From assembly GCF_042651965.1 (NCBI RefSeq), contig NZ_JBHSDY010000004.1, forward strand, positions 182,602 to 246,601: a stretch of DNA of 64,000 bases. Reading direction: 5' to 3'. Each line of letters begins with the position of its first letter. The first letter of the stretch is position 1. Positions 8,150 through 15,986 of this stretch are shown in pieces. A program made the position numbers and the translations under genes. This stretch comes from Castellaniella hirudinis (GTDB lineage Bacteria > Pseudomonadota > Gammaproteobacteria > Burkholderiales > Burkholderiaceae_B). Under the pieces are notes generated by a model, which was given only the letters and a program-made list of their open reading frames with translations, did not search any database and was not told the DNA's origin.

Positions 8150-8590
8150 ATGAACGACCCCTTCATGCGGGCGGCCATCGAAGAAGCACGCCAGGGACTG
8201 GCTGAAGGCGGCATCCCCATCGGCTCGGTGATCGTCTATCGCGGCGAGATCATCGGCCGGGGCCACAACCGGCGCGTGCAAAAAGGCAGCGCCATCCTGC
8301 ACGGCGAGATGGACGCGCTCGAGAACGCCGGCCGCCGCACGGCCGACGTCTACCGCGAATCCACGCTCTACACCACCCTGTCGCCGTGCCCGATGTGCAG
8401 CGGGACGATCCTGCTGTACGGCATCCCCCGGGTGATCATCGGCGAGAACCAGACCTTCATGGGCGAAGAAGAACTGCTGCGCTCGCGCGGCGTCGGGATC
8501 GAGGTCCTGCAGGATCCGGAATGCCTGGAACTGATGCGCCGCTTCATCGCCGAACAGCCGCACCTCTGGAACGAGGACATCGGGGTCTGA
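8150..8590 (+). CDS. Cytosine deaminase-like zinc enzyme (yeast FCY1 type)
   Basis: 146 residues of the cytidine deaminase fold. Zinc and catalytic residues are H51-G-E53 and C80-P-M-C83 (in TTLSPCPMC). The whole length resembles yeast FCY1 rather than bacterial CodA: EGGIPIGS, GRGHNRRVQKGSAILHGEM, TLYTTLSPC, YGIPRVIIGEN, and the C-terminal W-x-EDIG that closes the active site. FCY1 converts cytosine to uracil and also 5-methylcytosine. Position behind a TPP-controlled CytX suggests a pyrimidine salvage pair, but a TATGAT at 8111-8116 and a hairpin at 8060-8079 allow separate transcription. RBS GGGAGA precedes the ATG. Confidence 0.8.
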   Translation: MNDPFMRAAIEEARQGLAEGGIPIGSVIVYRGEIIGRGHNRRVQKGSAILHGEMDALENAGRRTADVYRESTLYTTLSPCPMCSGTILLYGIPRVIIGENQTFMGEEELLRSRGVGIEVLQDPECLELMRRFIAEQPHLWNEDIGV

Positions 8591-8613
8591 GGCGCGGGCG
8601 CGGACGCACCATG

Positions 8614-8641
8614 AAAAAGCCCGCCTCCTTTGGAGGCGGGC
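8614..8641 (-). terminator. Rho-independent terminator of norB
   Basis: On the minus strand, arms of ten perfect pairs (8619-8628 with 8632-8641, GCCCGCCTCC/GGAGGCGGGC), a 3-nt loop, and then a run of five T. It lies 45 bp after the norB stop. A second GC hairpin at about 8648-8667 could terminate the deaminase transcript in the other direction less efficiently. Confidence 0.85.
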
Positions 8642-8686
8642 CAGGCCGGGGGTCCGTTTCGGGCCCCCTTTGCAAGACGGGATTGC

Positions 8687-10966
8687 TTATGCGCGCTGCG
8701 CGGCCAGACCGGCATCGGCGGCCGGGGCAGCCTTGCTGTCGAACAGCGCGGTCACGACCTGCCACATCACGCCCAGGCCGCCGACGATGAACACCACGTC
8801 GCCGAAGGTCCGGACCCAGCGCAGGGTCTGCAGGATCTCCTGCTGCATGAAGGTCTCGCCACGGGCCCACCAGACACCCACGCTGTAGCTGGCGTGGAAC
8901 TGCATCAGGCCGATGGGCAGCAGGCTCAGGGAGATCATCATCACCAGGCCCAGGTTCATGCCCCAGAAAGAGGTCTTCATCAGGCTTTCATTGAACTGCA
9001 TGTTGGGACGCAGGTAGCGCAGCACGAACAAGGTGAAGCCCAGCGCCAGGAAGCCGTACACACCGAACAGCGCCGCGTGCGCGTGGACTGCCGTGGTGTT
9101 CATGCCCTGGATGTAGTAGAGCGCGATCGGCGGGTTGACCATGAAGCCGAACACCCCGGCGCCGAACATGTTCCAGAAGGCCACGGCGACGAAGAACTTC
9201 AGCGGCCAGCGCAGGTTTTCCATCCACGGGGCGCGTTCCTTCAGGCGCCAGTTTTCCCAGGCTTCATAGCCCAGCACGACCAGCGGCACGACTTCCAGCG
9301 CGCTGAACGAGGCGGCGATGGCCATGATCGGCGTGGTGGTGCCCGAGAAGTACAGGTGGTGCAGCGTGCCCGGCGTACCGCCCAGCATGAACAGGATGGC
9401 CGCGCTCAGGCTGGCGATCGTGGCGCCGCGCTTGGACACCAGACCCATGGTCGAGAAGATGAAGGCCAGCGCCGTGGTGGCGAACACTTCGAAGAAGCCT
9501 TCGACCCACAGGTGCACCACCCACCAGCGCCAGTATTCCATGACGGAGAGGTGAGTCTTTTCGCCGTAGGCCAGGCCGGCGCCGTAGAACAGGCCGATGC
9601 AGATCACCGAGGCGCTGAACAGGGCCAGCAGGTTCTTGTCGCCGTCCTTTTGCTTGAGCGCCGGCACGATGCCGCGCAGCATCAGGAACAGCCAGAACAC
9701 GATGCCCAGGAACTTGCCGATCTGCCACAGACGGCCGAGCTCGACGTATTCATAGCCCTGATGGCCGAGCCAGAAGTTCCATTCGGCCGGGAGCCAGTGG
9801 GCGATCGCCGCGAAGTTGCCGGTGAACGAACCCACGACCACCAGGATCAGCGCCCAGAACAGGACGTCCACGCCGAGCTTCTGGTGCTTGGGGTCCTTGC
9901 CGCCGTTGAGGATCGGCACCAGGAACAGGCCGGCGGCCAGGAACCCGGTGGCGATCCAGAACAGGGCCGCCTGGATGTGCCAGGTGCGCACCAGGGAATA
10001 CGGCAGCCATTCGGACACGTTGATGCCATAGAAGGTCTGCCCTTCGACGGTATAGTGCGCCGTGAAGCCGCCGATGAAGATCTGCGCGACGAACAAGGCC
10101 ACGACCAGGAACAGGTACTTGCCCAGGCCGCGCTGCGAGGCGGTCAGCGGGATCTGCAGCAGCGGATCGCGCGCCGGCGCGGGGCCGTCGTCGTGCTCCT
10201 TGCGCGTGAAGGCCCAGCCCCAGACCAGCAGGCCCACGCCCGCGATCAGGATGATGACGCTCATGACGGACCAGATGATGTTTTCCGCCGTCGGCACGTT
10301 GTCGATCAGCGGCTCATGCGGCCAGTTGTTGGTGTAGCTGGATTCCATGTCCGGCCGGTTGGTCGAGGCGGACCAGGCCGTCCAGAAGAAGAAGTTCGCC
10401 AGACGGGCGCGGGCTTCCGGCGAAGGCAGCGTGCCTTCCTTCATGGCGAAGTGCTTGCGCGACTCGTGCAGGGAGGCGTCGTCGCCGAACAGCTTGTCGT
10501 AGTACACCGCCGTCTGGGCGATGGCCTGGGCGCGCCGGTCGGACACCGTGACGGCGCCGGTAGCGGCGTCATAGGTGTTCTTGCGGTATTCTTCCTTCAG
10601 GCGGCGCTGCAGCATGGCCTGGGCGTCCCCGTCCAACTGGGCGAAATTCACCCCGGACTTTTCCTGCGCAGCCAGATCCAGCCAGGCGGACAGTTCACGG
10701 TGCAGCCAGTCGGCGGTCCAGTCCGGCGCCTGGTAGGCGCCGTGCCCCCAGATCGAGCCGACCGTCATCCCGCCTGCCGACTGCCAGGCGCTCTGGCCGT
10801 CCAGGATCTGGGTTTCGGTCATGAGGACCTTGCCGTCAGCCGTGACCACCTGGGCCGGGATGGGGGGCGCCTGGTTGTAGACCTCTTTGCCCATCCATCC
10901 CAGGATGCCGAATGCCACTATCAGAACGCCGATCAGCGTCCACCATAACTTCTTGTACTCACCCAT
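8687..10966 (-). CDS. norB: Quinol-dependent nitric oxide reductase (qNOR)
   Basis: 759 residues, the size of single-subunit qNOR (NorZ). It reduces two NO to N2O in the inner membrane with quinol electrons. The N-terminal extension (helix at about 7-27, then a periplasmic domain with YQAPDWTADWLHREL) replaces the NorC subunit of cNOR. The core has about 12 helices with RTWHIQAALFW, VVHLWVEGFFEVFATT (Fe-B ligands), GTLHHLYFSG and NTTAVHAHAALFGVYGF (haem ligands). The ATG at 10966 is chosen because AAGGAG lies 6 nt upstream; the longer frame to 11047 starts inside the sigma-54 promoter. It is divergent from norR. No other denitrification genes are present, so NO detoxification is the likely main role. 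Confidence 0.95.
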   Translation of the reverse strand: MGEYKKLWWTLIGVLIVAFGILGWMGKEVYNQAPPIPAQVVTADGKVLMTETQILDGQSAWQSAGGMTVGSIWGHGAYQAPDWTADWLHRELSAWLDLAAQEKSGVNFAQLDGDAQAMLQRRLKEEYRKNTYDAATGAVTVSDRRAQAIAQTAVYYDKLFGDDASLHESRKHFAMKEGTLPSPEARARLANFFFWTAWSASTNRPDMESSYTNNWPHEPLIDNVPTAENIIWSVMSVIILIAGVGLLVWGWAFTRKEHDDGPAPARDPLLQIPLTASQRGLGKYLFLVVALFVAQIFIGGFTAHYTVEGQTFYGINVSEWLPYSLVRTWHIQAALFWIATGFLAAGLFLVPILNGGKDPKHQKLGVDVLFWALILVVVGSFTGNFAAIAHWLPAEWNFWLGHQGYEYVELGRLWQIGKFLGIVFWLFLMLRGIVPALKQKDGDKNLLALFSASVICIGLFYGAGLAYGEKTHLSVMEYWRWWVVHLWVEGFFEVFATTALAFIFSTMGLVSKRGATIASLSAAILFMLGGTPGTLHHLYFSGTTTPIMAIAASFSALEVVPLVVLGYEAWENWRLKERAPWMENLRWPLKFFVAVAFWNMFGAGVFGFMVNPPIALYYIQGMNTTAVHAHAALFGVYGFLALGFTLFVLRYLRPNMQFNESLMKTSFWGMNLGLVMMISLSLLPIGLMQFHASYSVGVWWARGETFMQQEILQTLRWVRTFGDVVFIVGGLGVMWQVVTALFDSKAAPAADAGLAAQRA

Positions 10967-11046
10967 TCTGCGCTCCTTCTGCAGCCGCGAGAGGTTCTGG
11001 ATACGACGCCGGAATGGCGCCACGTTCATTGCTTCACTTTTCTTCA

Positions 11047-11062
11047 AGCAATAATCGTGCCA
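11047..11062 (-). promoter_or_regulatory. Sigma-54 (-24/-12) promoter of norB
   Basis: On the minus strand the sequence reads TGGCACG-N4-TTGCT, a perfect match to the sigma-54 consensus TGGCACG-N4-TTGCW. It lies 81-96 nt before the norB start codon and 41-97 bp from the three NorR sites, an ordinary distance for an enhancer-binding protein. Confidence 0.92.
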
Positions 11063-11102
11063 ACTTCATTACCTAGGGAAACTACTGATATAGATCAAAA
11101 GC

Positions 11103-11159
11103 GGTATTTTTTACCCTCCACGCCAGGGTGAAAAATACCGTTAAATGGTATAAATCACC
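11103..11159. promoter_or_regulatory. Three NorR binding sites (GGT-N7-ACC)
   Basis: Sites at 11103-11115, 11127-11139 and 11147-11159 each match GGT-N7-ACC exactly, the NorR motif described for Ralstonia eutropha (E. coli: GT-N7-AC). The first two are mirror-related, with A/T-rich centres, so together they form a long inverted repeat. Centre spacings are 24 and 20 bp, about two helical turns. The third covers a TATAAA at 11149-11154 and ends 2 bp before the norR ATG, so NorR bound there should repress its own gene. Confidence 0.9.
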
Positions 11160-11161
11160 CC

Positions 11162-12766
11162 ATGGAAACCACACTCCTGGACGATCTGTCCGCCGACCTG
11201 CCCGACGGCGTACGCCTGCAACGCGCCGCCACGACCATCCGCCAGGCCTTTGCCTGCGACGCGGTCGGCCTGCTGGTGCTGGACGCGGCCGACACCCTGC
11301 ACCTGGTTGCCGCCTCCGGCCTGGCCCACGAAGCCCTGGGGCGGCGCTTCATCGTCGCCCAGCATCCACGCTTTGCCACCATCCTGGCGCGCCGGGAGCC
11401 CACCTGGTTCGATCCCCAGAGCGTGCTGCCCGACCCCTATGACGGCCTGCTGGACGACCGCAAAGGTTCCCCGCTGCCGGTGCACGACTGCATGGGCCTG
11501 GCGCTGTACCGGCAAGACCGCCCCTGGGGCATCATCACGCTGGATGCGCTGACGACCGGCACTTTTGACGCAGCGGCGCACGAGCGCTTGCAGCGGCTGG
11601 GCCTGATCCTGCAAGCCGCCGTGCGGGTCACCGACCTGGAACGGGAAAACCGCCAGCTGCGCCAACTGGGCAGCACGCAGCAAGGGCTGGAGCGCATCGG
11701 CGAAGCCACCGAGATCCTGGGACGCAGCGAGGCGATCCAGTCGCTGCTGCACGAACTGGACCTGGTGGCCGATTCCGACCTGCCCATTCTGCTGCTGGGC
11801 GAAACCGGCGTGGGCAAGGATCTGTTCGCCCGGCGCCTGCACCGCCATTCGCGCCGCAGCCAGCAGGCCATGATCCAGGTGAACTGCGCCGCGCTGCCCG
11901 AGTCCCTGGCCGAAAGCGAGCTGTTCGGCCACGTCAAGGGCGCCTTCTCGGGGGCGACATCCGATCGCCCCGGACGTTTCGAGGCCGCCCAGGGCGGCAC
12001 CCTGTTCCTGGACGAGGTCGGAGAGCTGCCGCTCAGCCTGCAGGCCAAGCTGCTGCGCGTGCTGCAAAACGGTGAAATCCAGCGGCTGGGCACGGACCAG
12101 GTGATCAAGACCGACGTGCGCATCATCGCCGCCACCAACCGCGACCTGAAGGCCAACACCCAGGCGGGGCTGTTCCGCACCGACCTGTACCACCGCCTCT
12201 CGGTCTACCCCATCCCGATCCCGCCGCTGCGCGAGCGCGACCGCGACGTCCTGATCCTGGCCGGCCATTTCCTGGAGTTCAGCCGCGCGCGCCTGGGACT
12301 GCGCGGGGTGCGCCTGTCCTACGAGGCCGAGCGCGCGCTGCGCCAATATCCCTGGCCCGGCAACGTGCGCGAACTGGAGCACGTGATCAGCCGCGCCGCG
12401 CTGAAGATGCTCAGCCGCGGCGCCTCGCGCGATCAGGTGCTGACCATCGGCCCGGAACTGCTGGACCTGGACGTCGGCGAGCCCGAAGCCCCGTCCGAGG
12501 CCCCAGCCGGCGCCCGCGCGCCGACCGGCCTGCGCGCCCCGGGAGGCGACACGCCGGCGCCGCAGTCAGACCCCAGGCCCGCCGACGAAATCCCGCCGCT
12601 GCGCGACAGCGTCGATGCCTGCCAGCGCCAGGCCATCGGCGAAGCCCTGGCCGCCCACCACGGCAACTGGGCCCAGGCCGCGCGCACGCTGGGGCTGGAC
12701 CCCAGCAATCTGCACAAGCTCGCCCGCCGCCTGGGCATGAAGCACGAGCCCGGCGCGATGTGCTGA
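11162..12766 (+). CDS. norR: Sigma-54 dependent NO-sensing activator NorR
   Basis: 534 residues. The GAF domain (about 15-165) keeps all residues known to hold the non-haem iron in E. coli NorR: R70 (HPR), D91 and D94 (DPYD), C110 (HDC) and D128 (TLD). The AAA+ domain has Walker A GETGVGKD (213-220), Walker B GGTLFLDE (278-285) and the sigma-54 contact loop GAFSGA (260-265), where most activators have GAFTGA. A Pro/Ala-rich linker of about 50 residues (480-530) leads to a Fis-type helix-turn-helix (WAQAARTLGLDPSNLHKLARRLG). There is no ribosome site before the ATG; the -10-like TATAAA would give a leaderless mRNA. It activates the divergent norB on NO exposure. Confidence 0.95.
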   Translation: METTLLDDLSADLPDGVRLQRAATTIRQAFACDAVGLLVLDAADTLHLVAASGLAHEALGRRFIVAQHPRFATILARREPTWFDPQSVLPDPYDGLLDDRKGSPLPVHDCMGLALYRQDRPWGIITLDALTTGTFDAAAHERLQRLGLILQAAVRVTDLERENRQLRQLGSTQQGLERIGEATEILGRSEAIQSLLHELDLVADSDLPILLLGETGVGKDLFARRLHRHSRRSQQAMIQVNCAALPESLAESELFGHVKGAFSGATSDRPGRFEAAQGGTLFLDEVGELPLSLQAKLLRVLQNGEIQRLGTDQVIKTDVRIIAATNRDLKANTQAGLFRTDLYHRLSVYPIPIPPLRERDRDVLILAGHFLEFSRARLGLRGVRLSYEAERALRQYPWPGNVRELEHVISRAALKMLSRGASRDQVLTIGPELLDLDVGEPEAPSEAPAGARAPTGLRAPGGDTPAPQSDPRPADEIPPLRDSVDACQRQAIGEALAAHHGNWAQAARTLGLDPSNLHKLARRLGMKHEPGAMC

Positions 12767-12784
12767 GCCCGGGCGCAGGAACTA

Positions 12785-12813
12785 TTCCGCAGCGCCCCGC
12801 CTCCAACTACAAT
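12785..12813 (+). promoter_or_regulatory. Possible sigma-70 promoter for the ABC exporter gene
   Basis: TTCCGC (12785-12790) and TACAAT (12808-12813) with a 17-bp spacer lie 60-90 bp before the start codon in the 106-bp gap after norR. The -10 is good and the -35 is weak. Confidence 0.4.
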
Positions 12814-12872
12814 CCTTTCGCCCGGCCCATTTTGGCGGGCGCCTCCGATCCTCCCTCAAGGAACCGCGTCCC

Positions 12873-14663
12873 ATGCAATGGCAAGACCTTCTGATCGAAA
12901 GCGGCCTGTGGCTGGCCAAGGCGTATGCGCTCACTCTGCTGGTCGGTATTGCCACGGTCTGGGGCCTGTCGCGCTTCACGCGCTGGGGGCGGCAGTTCCG
13001 GCGCCTGAGCGCCGGCTATTTTTCTCTGCGCCGCAGTTGGAAACCCCTGGCCGGCGTCTCCCTGATCCTGCTGCTGACGCTCGCAGCCGTCCGCCTGGAT
13101 GTGCTGTTTTCCAATTGGTACAACACCATGTACAGCGCGCTGCAGAAGCTGGACGAGCCCGGTTTCTGGGCGGCCATGCTGTTGTTCGCGCTGCTGGCCG
13201 CCGTGCACGTGGTCCGCTCGCTGTTCGATTTCTACGTGCAGCAGGCCTTTGTCGTGCATTGGCGCGAATGGCTCAATGAGCAGTTGCTGAGCCGCTGGAT
13301 GCAAGGGCAGGCCTACTACCGTTCGCAATCGCTCAGTCACCTGGCCGACAACCCGGACCAGCGGATCCAGCAGGACATCACCAATTTCGCCCAGACCTCC
13401 ATGACCCTGGCCGTCGGGCTGATCAACGCGCTCGTGTCCACCATCGCCTTCACCGCGATTCTGTGGAACCTGTCCGGCCCCATGACCGTACTGGGCCACG
13501 AGATCCCCCGGGCCATGGTGTTCCTGGTCTTCATCTACGTGTTCCTGGCCACCATCCTGGCCATCTGGATCGGCAAACCGCTCATCCGGCTGAATTTCCT
13601 GAACGAAAAACTGAACGCCGACTACCGCTACGCCCTGGTGCGGGTGCGCGAATACGCCGAAAGCATCGCCTTCTACCGAGGCGAACGCGTCGAGGGCCGG
13701 ACGCTGCGGCACGGCTTCGCGCGGGTGATCGGCAATGCCTGGGACATCATCTACCGGTCCCTGAAGTTCCTGGGCTTCAACTTCGTCGTGACCCAGACCG
13801 CCGTGGTCTTTCCCTTCATCCTGCAAGCGGCGCGCTTCTTTTCCAAGCAGATCAGCCTGGGCGACCTGATCCAGACCGCCCAGGCCTTCGGCCGCCTGCA
13901 GGACAATCTGTCCTTCTTCCGCAACATCTACGACAGCTTCGCCACGTACCGCGCCACGCTGGAGCGTCTGGCCGGATTCGACGACACCATCGACGCGGCC
14001 CGGGCCATGAAGCTGCCTCACACGCACCAGGACGGCGGCCGCCTGGCGCTGCTGGGCGTCACCGTCAACCGCCCCGACGGCCATGCGCTGATCCGGGATC
14101 TGAACCTCGAAGTCACCCCCAGCCAGCCGCTGCTGGTACGCGGCCCGTCGGGCGCAGGCAAGACCACGCTGCTGCGCATGCTCGCCGGCATCTGGCCGCA
14201 CGGCTCGGGCGAAATCATCCGCCCGGACACGTCCGCCCTGTTCCTGGCCCAGAAGCCCTACCTGCCCCTGGGCACCCTGCGCCAGGCGCTACACTATCCC
14301 CAGCCCGCCGACTCGGTCCCGCCCGGCCAGGACGAAGCCATCCTGGACCGCGTGCAACTGGGCCATCTGCACGACCAGCTCGACGTCGAGGACGACTGGA
14401 GCCGCATCCTGTCCCTGGGTGAGCAGCAACGCCTGGCCTTCGGCCGCCTGCTGATCGCAAAACCCCAGGCTGCTTTCCTGGACGAAGCCACGTCCGCCAT
14501 GGACGAGGGCCTGGAAGACGCCATGTACCGCCTGCTGCGCGAACAATTGCCGGACGCCCGGATCATCAGCGTGGGGCACCGCAGCACGCTGCGCCGGCAC
14601 CACGGCGCCGAACTGTCGCTGCAAGGCGAAAGCGGCGGCTGGACTTTAAACCCGATCGAATAA
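12873..14663 (+). CDS. ABC transporter, fused permease/ATPase (SbmA-BacA/YddA type)
   Basis: 596 residues. The N-terminal half has about six helices and the SbmA/BacA-type blocks FSNWYNTMYSALQ, WREWLNEQLLSRWM, NPDQRIQQDITNF and YRYALVRVREYAESIAFYRGE. The C-terminal half is an ATPase: Walker A GPSGAGKTT, signature LSLGEQQR, Walker B AAFLDEATSAMD, and the switch His in SVGHRS. This ABCD-like subfamily works as a homodimer in the inner membrane; relatives move peptides, vitamins (B12 in mycobacteria) or fatty acyl compounds. The signature glycine sequence is LSLGE instead of LSGGE, as is usual in this group. The next gene starts 7 bp later. Confidence 0.85.
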   Translation: MQWQDLLIESGLWLAKAYALTLLVGIATVWGLSRFTRWGRQFRRLSAGYFSLRRSWKPLAGVSLILLLTLAAVRLDVLFSNWYNTMYSALQKLDEPGFWAAMLLFALLAAVHVVRSLFDFYVQQAFVVHWREWLNEQLLSRWMQGQAYYRSQSLSHLADNPDQRIQQDITNFAQTSMTLAVGLINALVSTIAFTAILWNLSGPMTVLGHEIPRAMVFLVFIYVFLATILAIWIGKPLIRLNFLNEKLNADYRYALVRVREYAESIAFYRGERVEGRTLRHGFARVIGNAWDIIYRSLKFLGFNFVVTQTAVVFPFILQAARFFSKQISLGDLIQTAQAFGRLQDNLSFFRNIYDSFATYRATLERLAGFDDTIDAARAMKLPHTHQDGGRLALLGVTVNRPDGHALIRDLNLEVTPSQPLLVRGPSGAGKTTLLRMLAGIWPHGSGEIIRPDTSALFLAQKPYLPLGTLRQALHYPQPADSVPPGQDEAILDRVQLGHLHDQLDVEDDWSRILSLGEQQRLAFGRLLIAKPQAAFLDEATSAMDEGLEDAMYRLLREQLPDARIISVGHRSTLRRHHGAELSLQGESGGWTLNPIE

Positions 14664-14670
14664 GGACCCC

Positions 14671-15048
14671 ATGAACTACTATCTGCCTATCAAGCACCTG
14701 CACGTCACCGCCGTCAGCCTGAGCATCATCCTGTTCGTCATCCGGGCCTATTGGTCCGTCACCGGCTCGGCCCTGCTGCAGCACCGCCTGGTGCGCATTC
14801 TGCCGCACGTGATCGATACCGTGCTGCTGACCTGCGGGGTGATCCTGGCGGCCATGATCGGCCCCGAACAGCCCTGGATCCTGACCAAGATCGTGCTGCT
14901 GATCGCCTACATCGGCGTGGGCACCTACGCCATCAAGCGCGGCCGTACGCCCAAGGCGCGGCTGATCGCCGCCGTCTGCGCCGTGGCGATCTTCGCCTAC
15001 ATCGTAGGCGTGGCGCTGACCAAGAACCCGGCCTCCTGGTTCGCATGA
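14671..15048 (+). CDS. SirB2 family membrane protein
   Basis: 125 residues with four predicted membrane helices, matching the SirB2 family (YLPIKHLHVTAVSLSIILFVIRAYW, LPHVIDTVLLTCGVILA, PWILTKIVLLIAYIGVGTYAIKRG). The histidines in KHLH and PHVID are conserved in the family. SirB2 proteins have no established activity. The 7-bp gap to the ABC exporter implies a shared transcript. Its stop codon lies inside the palindrome in front of the following LysR gene. Confidence 0.85.
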   Translation: MNYYLPIKHLHVTAVSLSIILFVIRAYWSVTGSALLQHRLVRILPHVIDTVLLTCGVILAAMIGPEQPWILTKIVLLIAYIGVGTYAIKRGRTPKARLIAAVCAVAIFAYIVGVALTKNPASWFA

Positions 15049-15069
15049 TATAAATAAAATTTATATCAT
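15045..15069. promoter_or_regulatory. Perfect inverted repeat, probable LysR operator
   Basis: ATGATATAAA (15045-15054) and TTTATATCAT (15060-15069) are perfect complements around a 5-nt AT spacer, a T-N11-A-type LysR box. It begins 42 bp before the LysR start and contains the stop codon of the SirB2 gene. An alternative is a weak hairpin terminator, but the arms are AT-rich and no T run follows. Confidence 0.6.
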
Positions 15070-15086
15070 TCGGAGGCCCGTTTTCC

Positions 15087-15986
15087 ATGCTCGGCCTCAG
15101 CATCCGCCAGCTTGAAGTCTTCGTCGCGGTCGCCACGACCGGGGGCGTGCGCCAGGCCGCCGACCAGCTCCACCTGACCCAGCCCGCCATCAGCATGGCG
15201 CTGGGCGAACTGGAACGCCAACTGGGCGCCGCCCTGTTCGACCGCGAACGGGGCCGCCTGCGCCTGAACGCCCAGGGGGCGGAACAACTGCCGCTGGCCC
15301 GCGAAATCCTGGAGCGCCTCAGCGACATGCAACGCCGCCACCGCGACGCCCACGGCGCCCTGGAGGGCGAACTGCGCATCGGCGCCAGCAACACGGTCGG
15401 CAACTACCTGGTGGGGGAACTTCTGGGGCCCATCACGGCCCAACATCCCATGGTGGCCCTGCATCTGACCGTGGACAATACCCGCGACATCACACGCATG
15501 CTGCTCGACCATGCCGTCGACATTGCCTGCGTCGAAGGTCCCGTGCACCATGCCCAACTGGAAACCCTGCCCTGGCGCAACGATGCGCTGGTGGTCTGCG
15601 CCGCGCCGGCGCACCCGCTGGCGCAACGCGCACGCCTGCAGCCCCGGGATTTCTCGGACGCCCGCTGGATCCTGCGCGAGCGCGGCTCGGCCACCCGCAG
15701 CCTGACGGAACAGGCCATGACCGCGCTGCCTCCGGGCCGAATCCTGCTGGAACTGGGTCAGATCGAGGCCATCAAGCAGGCCGTGATCGCCGGCCTGGGC
15801 ATCGCCTGCCTGCCCTACGCCGCCACCCTGGACGCCGTGGCGACGGGCCGCTTGCGCGTGCTGCGCACGCCCTTTCTGCAACTGGACCGGCGCCTGTCCA
15901 TCGTGCTGCACCGCAGCCGCTACCGCGGCGCCCTGATCGAAGCCTTTCTGCATTCCCTGGAGACCGGAACCCATGTCCAAGACTGA
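15087..15986 (+). CDS. LysR family transcriptional regulator (CysL-like)
   Basis: 299 residues. The winged helix-turn-helix occupies residues 1-65 (LSIRQLEVFVAVATTGGVRQAADQLHLTQPAISMALGELE) and the rest is the periplasmic-binding-protein-like effector domain (GELRIGASNTVGNYLVG, ACVEGP, GLGIACLP). The GASNTxGxYLxP block places it in the CysL/CbbR-like group. It overlaps the patatin gene by 14 nt and sits behind a perfect operator-like repeat, so it probably controls itself and the genes downstream in the same transcript. The effector is not known. Confidence 0.85.
   Translation: MLGLSIRQLEVFVAVATTGGVRQAADQLHLTQPAISMALGELERQLGAALFDRERGRLRLNAQGAEQLPLAREILERLSDMQRRHRDAHGALEGELRIGASNTVGNYLVGELLGPITAQHPMVALHLTVDNTRDITRMLLDHAVDIACVEGPVHHAQLETLPWRNDALVVCAAPAHPLAQRARLQPRDFSDARWILRERGSATRSLTEQAMTALPPGRILLELGQIEAIKQAVIAGLGIACLPYAATLDAVATGRLRVLRTPFLQLDRRLSIVLHRSRYRGALIEAFLHSLETGTHVQD

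Noticed and set aside
8630..10948. A long open frame on the plus strand, 772 codons, antisense to norB
   Set aside because: It is the mirror frame of a conserved gene in GC-rich DNA: its composition (Gln, Arg, His and Gly-rich) has no family features, and norB with its promoter explains the region.
10967..11047. 27-residue N-terminal extension of NorB starting at 11047
   Set aside because: The 11047 start lies inside the sigma-54 promoter, upstream of the expected transcription start, while 10966 has AAGGAG.
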